From an uncultured Bacteroidota bacterium (lineage in GTDB: Bacteria > Bacteroidota > Bacteroidia > B-17B0 > Aurantibacillaceae), in the NCBI GenBank assembly GCA_937868675.1, contig CALMNJ010000421.1, positions 1-6,025 on the forward strand: a stretch of 6,025 nucleotides of DNA, read 5' to 3'. A program made the position numbers and the translations under genes. The notes beneath the pieces were generated by a model, which did not search any database, was not told where the DNA came from, and saw only the letters and a list, made by a program, of their open reading frames with translations. Positions 1-5,183 of this stretch are shown here, piece after piece. Within the stretch, counting starts at the first letter, position 1. The number at the start of each line of letters is the position of its first letter.

Positions 1-1
1 C

Positions 2-523
2 ACCTCGGTGAACAACACTGCCATGATTGAGAAAAAAATCATTCACTCCATCCTCCAGCGCAGACCTAAAAAAGCCGATATATACTGGTTTGTTCACGTG
101 GATGTAATGGACGAGCCATACCGTATGGAATACCTTGTAAATCATATTGCAGAAGACGATATTATTCGGGTTGATTTTCGCCTTGGGTTCAGGGTGGCAC
201 CAAAAATTAATCTCATGTTTCGCAAGGTTGTGGAAGATCTGGTGCAGAAAAAAGAAGTGGATATTACCAGCCGCTACGATTCTTTGCAGCGTAACAACAT
301 CAGCGGTGATTTTAAATTTGTAATCATTGAAAAATACCTGAGCTTTGATAATGATCTGCCCATGTTTGAAAGGGTCATTATGGAAGCCTACTATTTCCTG
401 AAGCATCTTAGCTTGTCCGAAGCAAGGGCCTTTGGCCTCGACAGCAGCTCGGTGAAAATTGAGAAGTTCCCGATGATTTTCAGGCCGGTTAATGTGGTTG
501 ACAACCTTAAGCGCATTAAGTAA
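2..523 (+). CDS. kup: Kup-family potassium uptake transporter, C-terminal part (5' end outside window)
   Basis: This is the end of a Kup/TrkD (KUP/HAK/KT) low-affinity potassium symporter, an inner-membrane protein that brings in K+ probably with H+. Only the last 173 residues are visible. The frame is open to the left edge, so the GTG at position 8 is not taken as a start. What is seen is the soluble cytosolic tail that follows the 12 membrane helices in this family. Its hallmarks are the TSVNNTAMIEKKIIHSIL stretch, a YWFVHVDVMDEPYRMEY strand that closely fits Kup homologues, and the later FRLGFRVAPKINLMFR segment. No membrane helix is present in the visible part, as expected. The gene ends 49 bp from the stop of purH, which converges on it; no clear intrinsic terminator is seen in that gap. 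The family call is from recalled motif similarity and is fairly secure; substrate specificity is inferred from the family. Confidence 0.85.
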   Translation, partial: TSVNNTAMIEKKIIHSILQRRPKKADIYWFVHVDVMDEPYRMEYLVNHIAEDDIIRVDFRLGFRVAPKINLMFRKVVEDLVQKKEVDITSRYDSLQRNNISGDFKFVIIEKYLSFDNDLPMFERVIMEAYYFLKHLSLSEARAFGLDSSSVKIEKFPMIFRPVNVVDNLKRIK

Positions 524-572
524 AATTACCGCTTCAAAATGCCTAACGAAATTTATCGGGACAGCTTATTGC

Positions 573-2096
573 TTAGTGTTTGAAGTGCCGGGTGCCTGTA
601 AACACCATGCTCATACCGTGCGCGTTGCAATAGTCAATACTTTCTTTGTCTTTTATAGATCCTCCGGGTTGAATTACGGCTTTGATTCCTGCCAGGTTCG
701 CAATTTCCACACAGTCCGGAAATGGGAAGAAGGCATCACTGGCCATCACAGCACCATTTAAATCAAAGCCAAAACTCCCGGCCTTTGCAATAGCCTGCCT
801 CAGTGCGTCCACGCGCGAGGTTTGTCCGGTGCCACTTGCCATTAGCTGTCCGTTTTTTGCCAGCACAATGGTGTTTGATTTAGTATGCTTTACCAGTTTG
901 TTCGCAAATAAAAGGTCCTTTCGCTCGCGCGCATCGGGTTGTTTTGTTGTAGCAGGTTTTAAATCGGTTTCCGTTTCCGTTTTAAGGTCTTTATCCTGTT
1001 CTATCACGCCGTTTAAAAGCGTGCGGAACGAAGTAATTCCCAAATCCACTTTGTTCTGCACCAAAATAATGCGGTTCGGTTTCGACTTTAAAAGTGTTAC
1101 TGCCTCTTCATCATAGGCCGGTGCAATCACCACTTCGCAAAAAAGTTTGTTTACCTCGGCGGCAGTAGCCAGATCTATTTTTCGGTTGGCAATTAAAATA
1201 CCGCCAAATGCCGAAACCGGATCGCAGGCCAGCGCATCAACATAAGCCTGATGAATGGAGCTTCGCGAGGCAACGCCACAGGCATTGTTGTGCTTCAGAA
1301 TGGCAAAAGTAGGCTCTTCAAAATCGGCCATAAGATTTACCGCGGCATCCACATCCAGCAGGTTGTTATACGAAAGTTCCTTTCCGTTGAGTTTGGTGAA
1401 CAGGGCATCCAGATTTCCGTAGAAAGTGCCCTTCTGGTGAGGGTTTTCGCCATAGCGCAGGGGCTGGCTTTGCTGAATGCTTTGTTTAAACTGCGGGATG
1501 TGCTGCGTTTGATTGAAATAATTAAAAATAGCCGAATCGTAGTGTGAAGAGGTTGCAAAGGCCTTTGCTGCAAACCATTTGCGGTCTTCTATATCAGAGC
1601 TTCCGTTCTTTGTATCAAGCAGATGTTGAAGGCGGGCGTAATCGTGGCGCGATGAAATAATAATGACATCGTTGAAGTTTTTTGCGGCAGCACGGATGAG
1701 CGAAATGCCCCCAATGTCTATTTTCTCAATTACATCCTGCTCCTGTGCACCGGTAGCAACGGTTTCCTCAAAAGGGTAAAGGTCAACAATCACCAGGTCA
1801 ATATCGGGAATATTATGCGCGGCTTTTTCCTTTTTATCGGTCTCGTTATCTCGCCGGTTGAGTATGCCGCCAAAAATAGCCGGATGCAGTGTTTTTACGC
1901 GTCCACCAAAAATTTCAGGGTATGTGGTTACTGAATCAACGGCGGTTACGGGAATTCCCATTTTTTCGATAAACGACAAGGTGCCGCCGGTGCTGTATAA
2001 TTTTACATGAAGGGTGTGAAGTTTTTTAATGATTGGTTCCAGATTGTCCTTGTAATATACCGAAACCAGTGCGCTTTTAATTGTTTTTTGACTCAT
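573..2096 (-). CDS. purH: Bifunctional AICAR formyltransferase / IMP cyclohydrolase PurH
   Basis: PurH catalyses the last two steps of de novo IMP synthesis in the cytosol: formylation of AICAR using 10-formyl-tetrahydrofolate, then ring closure of FAICAR to IMP. The protein has 507 residues, close to the usual size. The N-terminal MGS-like cyclohydrolase domain spans about residues 1-150, with STGGT at 35-39, GRVKTLHP at 65-72 and DLYPFE at 105-110. The transformylase domain follows, with LRYGENPHQ at 213-221 and the catalytic Lys-His pair in KHNNACGVA at 268-276. FGGI is at 297-300, SGTGQTSRVDALRQA at 421-435, and QPGGSIKD at 476-483. The C-terminus TGTRHFKH is typical. A hydrophilic Thr/Glu/Lys-rich stretch at about 370-390 is, as I recall, shared by other Bacteroidota PurH proteins and is not an anomaly. 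The ATG start gives the conserved beginning KSALVSVYYK and lies just downstream of a strong promoter match. It is transcribed alone as far as can be seen, not with other pur genes. All catalytic motifs are intact. Confidence 0.98.
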   Translation of the reverse strand: MSQKTIKSALVSVYYKDNLEPIIKKLHTLHVKLYSTGGTLSFIEKMGIPVTAVDSVTTYPEIFGGRVKTLHPAIFGGILNRRDNETDKKEKAAHNIPDIDLVIVDLYPFEETVATGAQEQDVIEKIDIGGISLIRAAAKNFNDVIIISSRHDYARLQHLLDTKNGSSDIEDRKWFAAKAFATSSHYDSAIFNYFNQTQHIPQFKQSIQQSQPLRYGENPHQKGTFYGNLDALFTKLNGKELSYNNLLDVDAAVNLMADFEEPTFAILKHNNACGVASRSSIHQAYVDALACDPVSAFGGILIANRKIDLATAAEVNKLFCEVVIAPAYDEEAVTLLKSKPNRIILVQNKVDLGITSFRTLLNGVIEQDKDLKTETETDLKPATTKQPDARERKDLLFANKLVKHTKSNTIVLAKNGQLMASGTGQTSRVDALRQAIAKAGSFGFDLNGAVMASDAFFPFPDCVEIANLAGIKAVIQPGGSIKDKESIDYCNAHGMSMVFTGTRHFKH

Positions 2097-2113
2097 CTCT
2101 GAAATTGAAAACG

Positions 2114-2144
2114 CAAAGATACAGGAAGATTTTCTTCGAATAAA
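2114..2144 (-). promoter_or_regulatory. Bacteroidota-type promoter of purH
   Basis: Read on the minus strand, TATCTTTG (2121-2114) is a perfect match to the Bacteroidota -7 box TAnnTTTG. It is preceded by a 19-base spacer and TTTA (2144-2141), a 3-of-4 match to the -33 box TTTG. Transcription would start roughly 5-8 bases past the -7 box, giving a leader of about 10 bases before the purH ATG. There is no room for a purine riboswitch between this start and the gene. An inverted repeat sits within the spacer (see the separate entry). Confidence 0.7.
2125..2137. repeat. Short inverted repeat inside the purH promoter spacer
   Basis: GAAGA (2125-2129) and TCTTC (2133-2137) are perfect 5-bp inverted arms around TTT, lying between the -33 and -7 boxes of the purH promoter. 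A dyad in this position could be a repressor operator. It is short enough to arise by chance in A+T-rich DNA, and no regulator in the window points to it. Confidence 0.25.
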
Positions 2145-2186
2145 CGGATAGTTATAAAAATGAAATAACCACTTGCCAATAAAGCC

Positions 2187-2216
2187 TTTGTTCCTGGGGC
2201 AATCTGACTATATTTG
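2187..2216 (+). promoter_or_regulatory. Bacteroidota-type promoter of the lyase / SGNH-like / Amj operon
   Basis: TTTG (2187-2190), an 18-base spacer and TATATTTG (2209-2216) match the Bacteroidota sigma-ABfr consensus TTTG / TAnnTTTG at every defined base. The transcription start would fall near 2221-2224, giving a leader of about 17-20 bases before the TTG start at 2240. This supports that start codon and shows that the three downstream genes have their own promoter, back to back with that of purH. Confidence 0.75.
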
Positions 2217-2239
2217 ATTAACTCATTTACACCCGGCAT

Positions 2240-3181
2240 TTGAATCCATATATCCGCCATATTTTTCAGTTCATCCCGGCCTCTTCTGCTTCACTTGGCC
2301 ATATTATAAAAAAGGAAAGGCCGCCGTGGCATCATCTTGTTATAGACCTTGAAGACGCCCTGCTGGATGTGAACAACGAAGCCCATACCAAATCCATTAA
2401 ACAAAAAGCAAGGCTTTTAATATTAAAATGTTTCGAGAACACATCCCTGGTAAACAACAAAACGATTGGATTAAGGATTAATTCGCTCCACAGCGGTGAG
2501 TTTGATAACGATCTGGCGCTCCTTAACTCATTAAAACATAGGGTAACCTGGGGTTTTGTTGTTATTCCCAAAATGGAAAGGTACGGTGATCTTACAATTT
2601 ATGAAAAATCATTTAAGGGACTCGGCTTGTCCTTTAATGAGATAATTCCTGTTATTGAAACGGTTGCCGGGCTGAAGGCCTGTAAACGGATTTTTTCGAA
2701 TCAACTGTCCCTGCCGCTTAACCGGTGCTTCTGGGGGCATCACGATTACAACCTTGACGCCGGTTATTGGCCATTCCCTGAACAGGAATCAGAAACGTAT
2801 TGGGAAAACACAACACGTTTAATCAACTCTTTAACCATCAATGGTGTTTCATTTATCAACGGCCCTATCGTCGTTTCTCAAAGCACTTCCTTTATCAGAC
2901 AAGTATTTCACCGAACAAGGAAATTATGCGGCAAACCATTTGATCAGGCTGTGATCTCATTTTCTCAGATTAGTTTATTTAACGCAGCGTGTCAACCTGA
3001 CGAGGACACCGCGCCATTGAATACTGTTAATGAACACACTGCCTACGAAATAGTTAAAGCTTTTGAACAATATAACCGCTCCGGTTTAAGCTTTGGCTAC
3101 GATGCAGGCCAACGACTTTTTATATCGCCCCAAAAGTATTTATGCGCCAAAAAATACCTGAGTCAAAACCCGATTATATAA
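2240..3181 (+). CDS. CitE/HpcH-type aldolase-fold lyase (citrate lyase beta-like)
   Basis: A 313-residue TIM-barrel protein of the HpcH/HpaI aldolase / CitE-like family, whose members cleave or form C-C bonds in acyl-CoA or 2-oxo acid substrates using Mg2+. Conserved blocks appear in order: an N-terminal strand IFQFIPASS (8-16), VIDLEDAL (34-41), LRIN with Arg79, VIPKME (108-113), PVIETVAG with the expected metal-binding Glu140, and FWGHHDYNLDAG (164-175) with the expected metal-binding Asp169. The C-terminal part keeps the family pattern, but SFSQI (241-245) stands where homologues usually have an IHPxQI-like motif. There is no adjacent CitD, CitF or CoA-transferase gene, so true citrate lyase activity is unlikely; the substrate is unknown. 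The start is TTG: the frame has a stop at 2219-2221, and no ATG occurs until residue 112, beyond conserved blocks. It is the first gene of a three-gene operon and overlaps the next gene by 40 bases. Confidence 0.85.
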   Translation: MNPYIRHIFQFIPASSASLGHIIKKERPPWHHLVIDLEDALLDVNNEAHTKSIKQKARLLILKCFENTSLVNNKTIGLRINSLHSGEFDNDLALLNSLKHRVTWGFVVIPKMERYGDLTIYEKSFKGLGLSFNEIIPVIETVAGLKACKRIFSNQLSLPLNRCFWGHHDYNLDAGYWPFPEQESETYWENTTRLINSLTINGVSFINGPIVVSQSTSFIRQVFHRTRKLCGKPFDQAVISFSQISLFNAACQPDEDTAPLNTVNEHTAYEIVKAFEQYNRSGLSFGYDAGQRLFISPQKYLCAKKYLSQNPII

Positions 3182-3915
3182 AAACCGGCATAGTGTGTGG
3201 TTGCCTGCCAACGCAACATGGCATTCTGCAGGAGCAGCTTTACCATCAGATTTTATCGGCAGAGGTGATGCAATGTGCCGGTGTACGGCTTTCCATCAGC
3301 TCGGCCTGGTACACCAAGCTTCATAACGGAACGGACGTGTGTGAAAAACTGATTGAGGAGGCTCGGCCTGAAATACTGTTATATCATGTTCGGCCCGACC
3401 CCTACCTGAGGGCATCAAAACTAATGATGAGTTACCGCACGCAAAGCGGTATTAAAAAAAGGCGCCTTAATTTTGATGCCAATGATTGTATGGCTTTTGA
3501 TCGCGACGACAACATGGCCGAACAAAGCGTAAGAAAAGAGAAGGGAAAAGTTCGGGCGTATTTCAGGCATTTAAATTATGTACTTGGACTTCTGGCCGGA
3601 TCCAATAAAAATGCGGTAAAGAAACAAGCTGCTACTATTGAATCTGTTTTGGCTCTGGCGCACAAAAACAACATCCGTGTTTTTATTGTCGGGCCTGCAT
3701 CAAGGCCACGAAGCAGGGTGGAAGAGTTTTTATTGAACCGTCTCGAGAATACACTACGAACCCGTTTTCAAGGCGGCCAATACATTACCTGTATTGGTTC
3801 GAATGGTGCAACCGGAGAGCCTCTTTTTTTTGATGATGGCATTCATGTTAACCCGGCAGGGCATCGCCGCTTTGCAGAACTTATCTTTAAACAACTCAAA
3901 CCCCATCTGCATTGA
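3142..3915 (+). CDS. SGNH/GDSL-hydrolase-like protein with no evident catalytic serine
   Basis: A 257-residue protein that I assign to the SGNH-hydrolase fold mainly on its C-terminal block. FFDDGIHVNPAGHRRFAELI (229-248) contains the DxxH pair (Asp232, His235) that supplies the catalytic Asp and His in this superfamily. The expected beta1 strand and nucleophile region appears to be GIVCGCLPTQHG (16-27), which contains no Ser; Cys21 or Thr24 lie near the usual position. Strands ILLYHVRPDP (78-87) and VFIVGPASRP (180-189) fit the parallel core. The central region 100-145 is rich in Lys and Arg. There is no signal peptide or membrane helix, so it is probably cytosolic. SGNH proteins are esterases, lipases or O-acyl transferases/deacylases; the activity here is open, and it may be a pseudo-enzyme. 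The ATG start lies 40 bases inside the upstream gene. A GTG at 3193 is an alternative but would trim the first strand. Its last four bases overlap the following flippase gene, so translation is probably coupled. Confidence 0.68.
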   Translation: MRQKIPESKPDYIKTGIVCGCLPTQHGILQEQLYHQILSAEVMQCAGVRLSISSAWYTKLHNGTDVCEKLIEEARPEILLYHVRPDPYLRASKLMMSYRTQSGIKKRRLNFDANDCMAFDRDDNMAEQSVRKEKGKVRAYFRHLNYVLGLLAGSNKNAVKKQAATIESVLALAHKNNIRVFIVGPASRPRSRVEEFLLNRLENTLRTRFQGGQYITCIGSNGATGEPLFFDDGIHVNPAGHRRFAELIFKQLKPHLH

Positions 3916-4697
3916 TCGCCGTTATTTTCTTTTTCATTCATTTTTTAGGAACTCTTCCATACGCAGCAAGGGTGGTTGGCGTGCGCACTAAAATGCTGGC
4001 GCTTTCGTTTACGTTATTCAATATCATTGCACTTATTGCCCGCACTATTCAAGGTTTTCAGACGCCCTACCTGGCCAAGTACATGGAAACGAATTTACCC
4101 ACGACCCCTGCTTGGACGCCCCTGCCTTTTTTTTACTGGCTCATCGGTATTTCAGTAGTGGGTTGCATTGCCGGAATATTTTTTCTTCCGGCAACAACAC
4201 GAATTTTTACAAAAGGTGTTGGGCATTATTATCGCTCACGCAGCCTTAAACGAGTTATCCTCATGGCATTCACAAAAAAGGGCCTCTCTTTTTTCTTTTC
4301 ATCGTTGTCTTTTCAGCCTATGCGTGCCATTGGGTTTCTTTTCCCTTTCAAACATTTACCCCTCAGGCTTTTTATTTATCATGTCATTGCCACTGCCTGT
4401 GTAACCGTTGGACCTTTGTCGGCCATTTATGCCGGTTATCTTCATCCCGAATTCAGGAGCACGGCAAGCTCGCTTGCGTTTATTATTAATGGAATAGCGG
4501 TGCTTATTATGTTCCTGCTCATTGACCCCCCACTGGCAGCTATGACTGAAGACACCGTGCAGGGAAAAATGGAAGAGCCGTTTTTCAGCCGCTGCTTAGC
4601 ATGGTTTGTTGTAGCGCGCGTGTTCGGCACTGCGCTTGCTGCAGTTTTACTTTTACCCTTTGCAAAGCTTGTGGCAGTTTTGGCGCTGATAATGTAA
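3912..4697 (+). CDS. amj: Amj-family (DUF2837) lipid II flippase
   Basis: A 261-residue polytopic inner-membrane protein resembling Amj (alternate MurJ, YdaH) of Bacillus subtilis, which moves the undecaprenyl-linked peptidoglycan precursor lipid II across the membrane. Family hallmarks are HFLGTLPYAARVVGVRT (10-26), ALSFTLFNIIALIARTIQGF (30-49) followed by QTPYLAK (50-56), and a late block HPEFRSTASSLAFIINGIA (178-196) followed by LIDPPLAAMTED (203-214). Roughly six hydrophobic segments are visible, near 2-19, 28-46, 73-92, 151-175, 186-207 and 230-260, and length is typical. The start must be TTG at 3912, because an in-frame stop lies at 3888-3890 and no other usual start codon intervenes. 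This TTG overlaps the preceding stop codon as TTGA, a layout typical of translational coupling. Function in this organism is inferred from the family: the protein could act on lipid II or on another polyprenyl-linked envelope precursor. MurJ, if present, is outside the window. Confidence 0.85.
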   Translation: MIAVIFFFIHFLGTLPYAARVVGVRTKMLALSFTLFNIIALIARTIQGFQTPYLAKYMETNLPTTPAWTPLPFFYWLIGISVVGCIAGIFFLPATTRIFTKGVGHYYRSRSLKRVILMAFTKKGLSFFFSSLSFQPMRAIGFLFPFKHLPLRLFIYHVIATACVTVGPLSAIYAGYLHPEFRSTASSLAFIINGIAVLIMFLLIDPPLAAMTEDTVQGKMEEPFFSRCLAWFVVARVFGTALAAVLLLPFAKLVAVLALIM

Positions 4698-4711
4698 CGG
4701 GCAGAGTTGCT

Positions 4712-4734
4712 AAGCCTTTTATTTAATCAGGCTT
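4712..4734. repeat. Inverted repeat at the 3' ends of two convergent genes
   Basis: AAGCCT (4712-4717) and AGGCTT (4729-4734) form a perfect 6-bp inverted repeat around an 11-base A+T-rich loop. It lies in the 21-bp gap between the amj stop and the convergent gene's stop and extends into the last codons of the latter. The outer bases GCT (4709-4711) and AGC (4738-4740) could add three pairs across a bulge. No T-run follows the stem on either strand, so it is at best a weak bidirectional terminator or transcript-end hairpin. Confidence 0.3.
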
Positions 4735-5099
4735 CTCAGCCACACCAAAGCATCATCGCGCTTCTCAAAAAAACGTGTCGGGATTTTGGGATGGTTGACT
4801 TTTAAATAAACTTCCCCGGCCACTTCCAGATAAGGGTCGGGGCTGCAAAGCGCCAAAGCTTTCGCAAATTTGGCGTATTCTGCCGAAGCGGCGAGGCCCT
4901 GTGCGTGCGCTGCCACCGATGCGTTTTCCTGGCCTTCAATAAGAACATAAAACTGTTTGCCCGGCATGGCTTCTTGCGACAAACGTATGGACTCGTGAAT
5001 GTCTTCTTTGTTCAGCGTTTTGTTTTTCTTCACAATAATTTCCTTAATCAAATCATCGTGAAGGCGGACGATAAATATGTCTGTTTCAATCTGTTTCAA
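4719..5099 (-). CDS. Small SpoIIAA/STAS-like protein (DUF7793-like)
   Basis: A predicted 126-residue soluble protein without signal peptide or membrane helix. It resembles a family common in Bacteroidota with an N-terminal strand pattern (KQIETDIFIVRLHDDLIKEI), a central FYVLIEGQENASVAAHA strand-turn segment, a helix KFAKALAL, and a C-terminal VNHPKIPTRFFEKRDDALVWL block. That layout recalls SpoIIAA/STAS-fold proteins with a PTR(L/F)F..EEAL.WL ending. Biochemical role is unknown; STAS-like proteins often act in protein-protein regulation. Start choice: an ATG at 5141 would give 140 residues, but a consensus promoter -7 box lies inside that extension at 5111-5118. The TTG at 5099-5097 gives the family-like beginning MKQIETD. 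TTG is therefore preferred. The gene is divergent from the following secreted-protein gene and convergent with amj. It looks monocistronic. Confidence 0.75.
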   Translation of the reverse strand: MKQIETDIFIVRLHDDLIKEIIVKKNKTLNKEDIHESIRLSQEAMPGKQFYVLIEGQENASVAAHAQGLAASAEYAKFAKALALCSPDPYLEVAGEVYLKVNHPKIPTRFFEKRDDALVWLRSLIK

Positions 5100-5110
5100 G
5101 CCTGTCAGAA

Positions 5111-5141
5111 CAAAGTTATTAACTCTCCCGCATACCTGCAA
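5111..5141 (-). promoter_or_regulatory. Bacteroidota-type promoter of the STAS-like gene
   Basis: On the minus strand TAACTTTG (5118-5111) matches the -7 box TAnnTTTG perfectly. ATTG (5142-5139), containing the TTG core of the -33 box, lies 20 bases upstream. Transcription would start near 5103-5106, which leaves only a few leader bases before the TTG at 5099 and excludes the upstream ATG at 5141 from this transcript. Confidence 0.6.
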
Positions 5142-5183
5142 TTCAAAATTTGTTCATTAACTTTAAACGTAAGCTTAGTCAGG

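Noticed and set aside
372..386. Thr/Glu/Lys-rich stretch of PurH (residue positions 372-386) as a possible unusual insertion
   Set aside because: As recalled, other Bacteroidota PurH proteins carry a similar hydrophilic stretch at this place, so it is a lineage feature. The coordinates given are residues, corresponding to about 939-983 on the DNA.
576..605. GTGTTT / AAACAC inverted repeat at the 3' end of purH as a possible terminator
   Set aside because: The 18-base loop is long, the stem lies inside conserved C-terminal codons, and no T-run follows on either strand.
492..761. Open frame crossing the end of kup and the 3' end of purH on the + strand
   Set aside because: It spans the convergent ends of two real genes, overlaps conserved PurH C-terminal codons, and its translation resembles no known protein.
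682..1573. Several open frames within purH on both strands (for example 682-1116 +, 1251-1547 +, 1337-1573 -)
   Set aside because: They lie wholly inside a clearly conserved PurH coding region, have no recognisable domain, and show the composition expected of out-of-frame readings.
3794..4630. Short frames overlapping the SGNH-like and amj genes (3794-3991 +, 3976-4158 +, 4168-4404 +, 4442-4630 -)
   Set aside because: All are out-of-frame or antisense readings of well-supported genes with no recognisable features.
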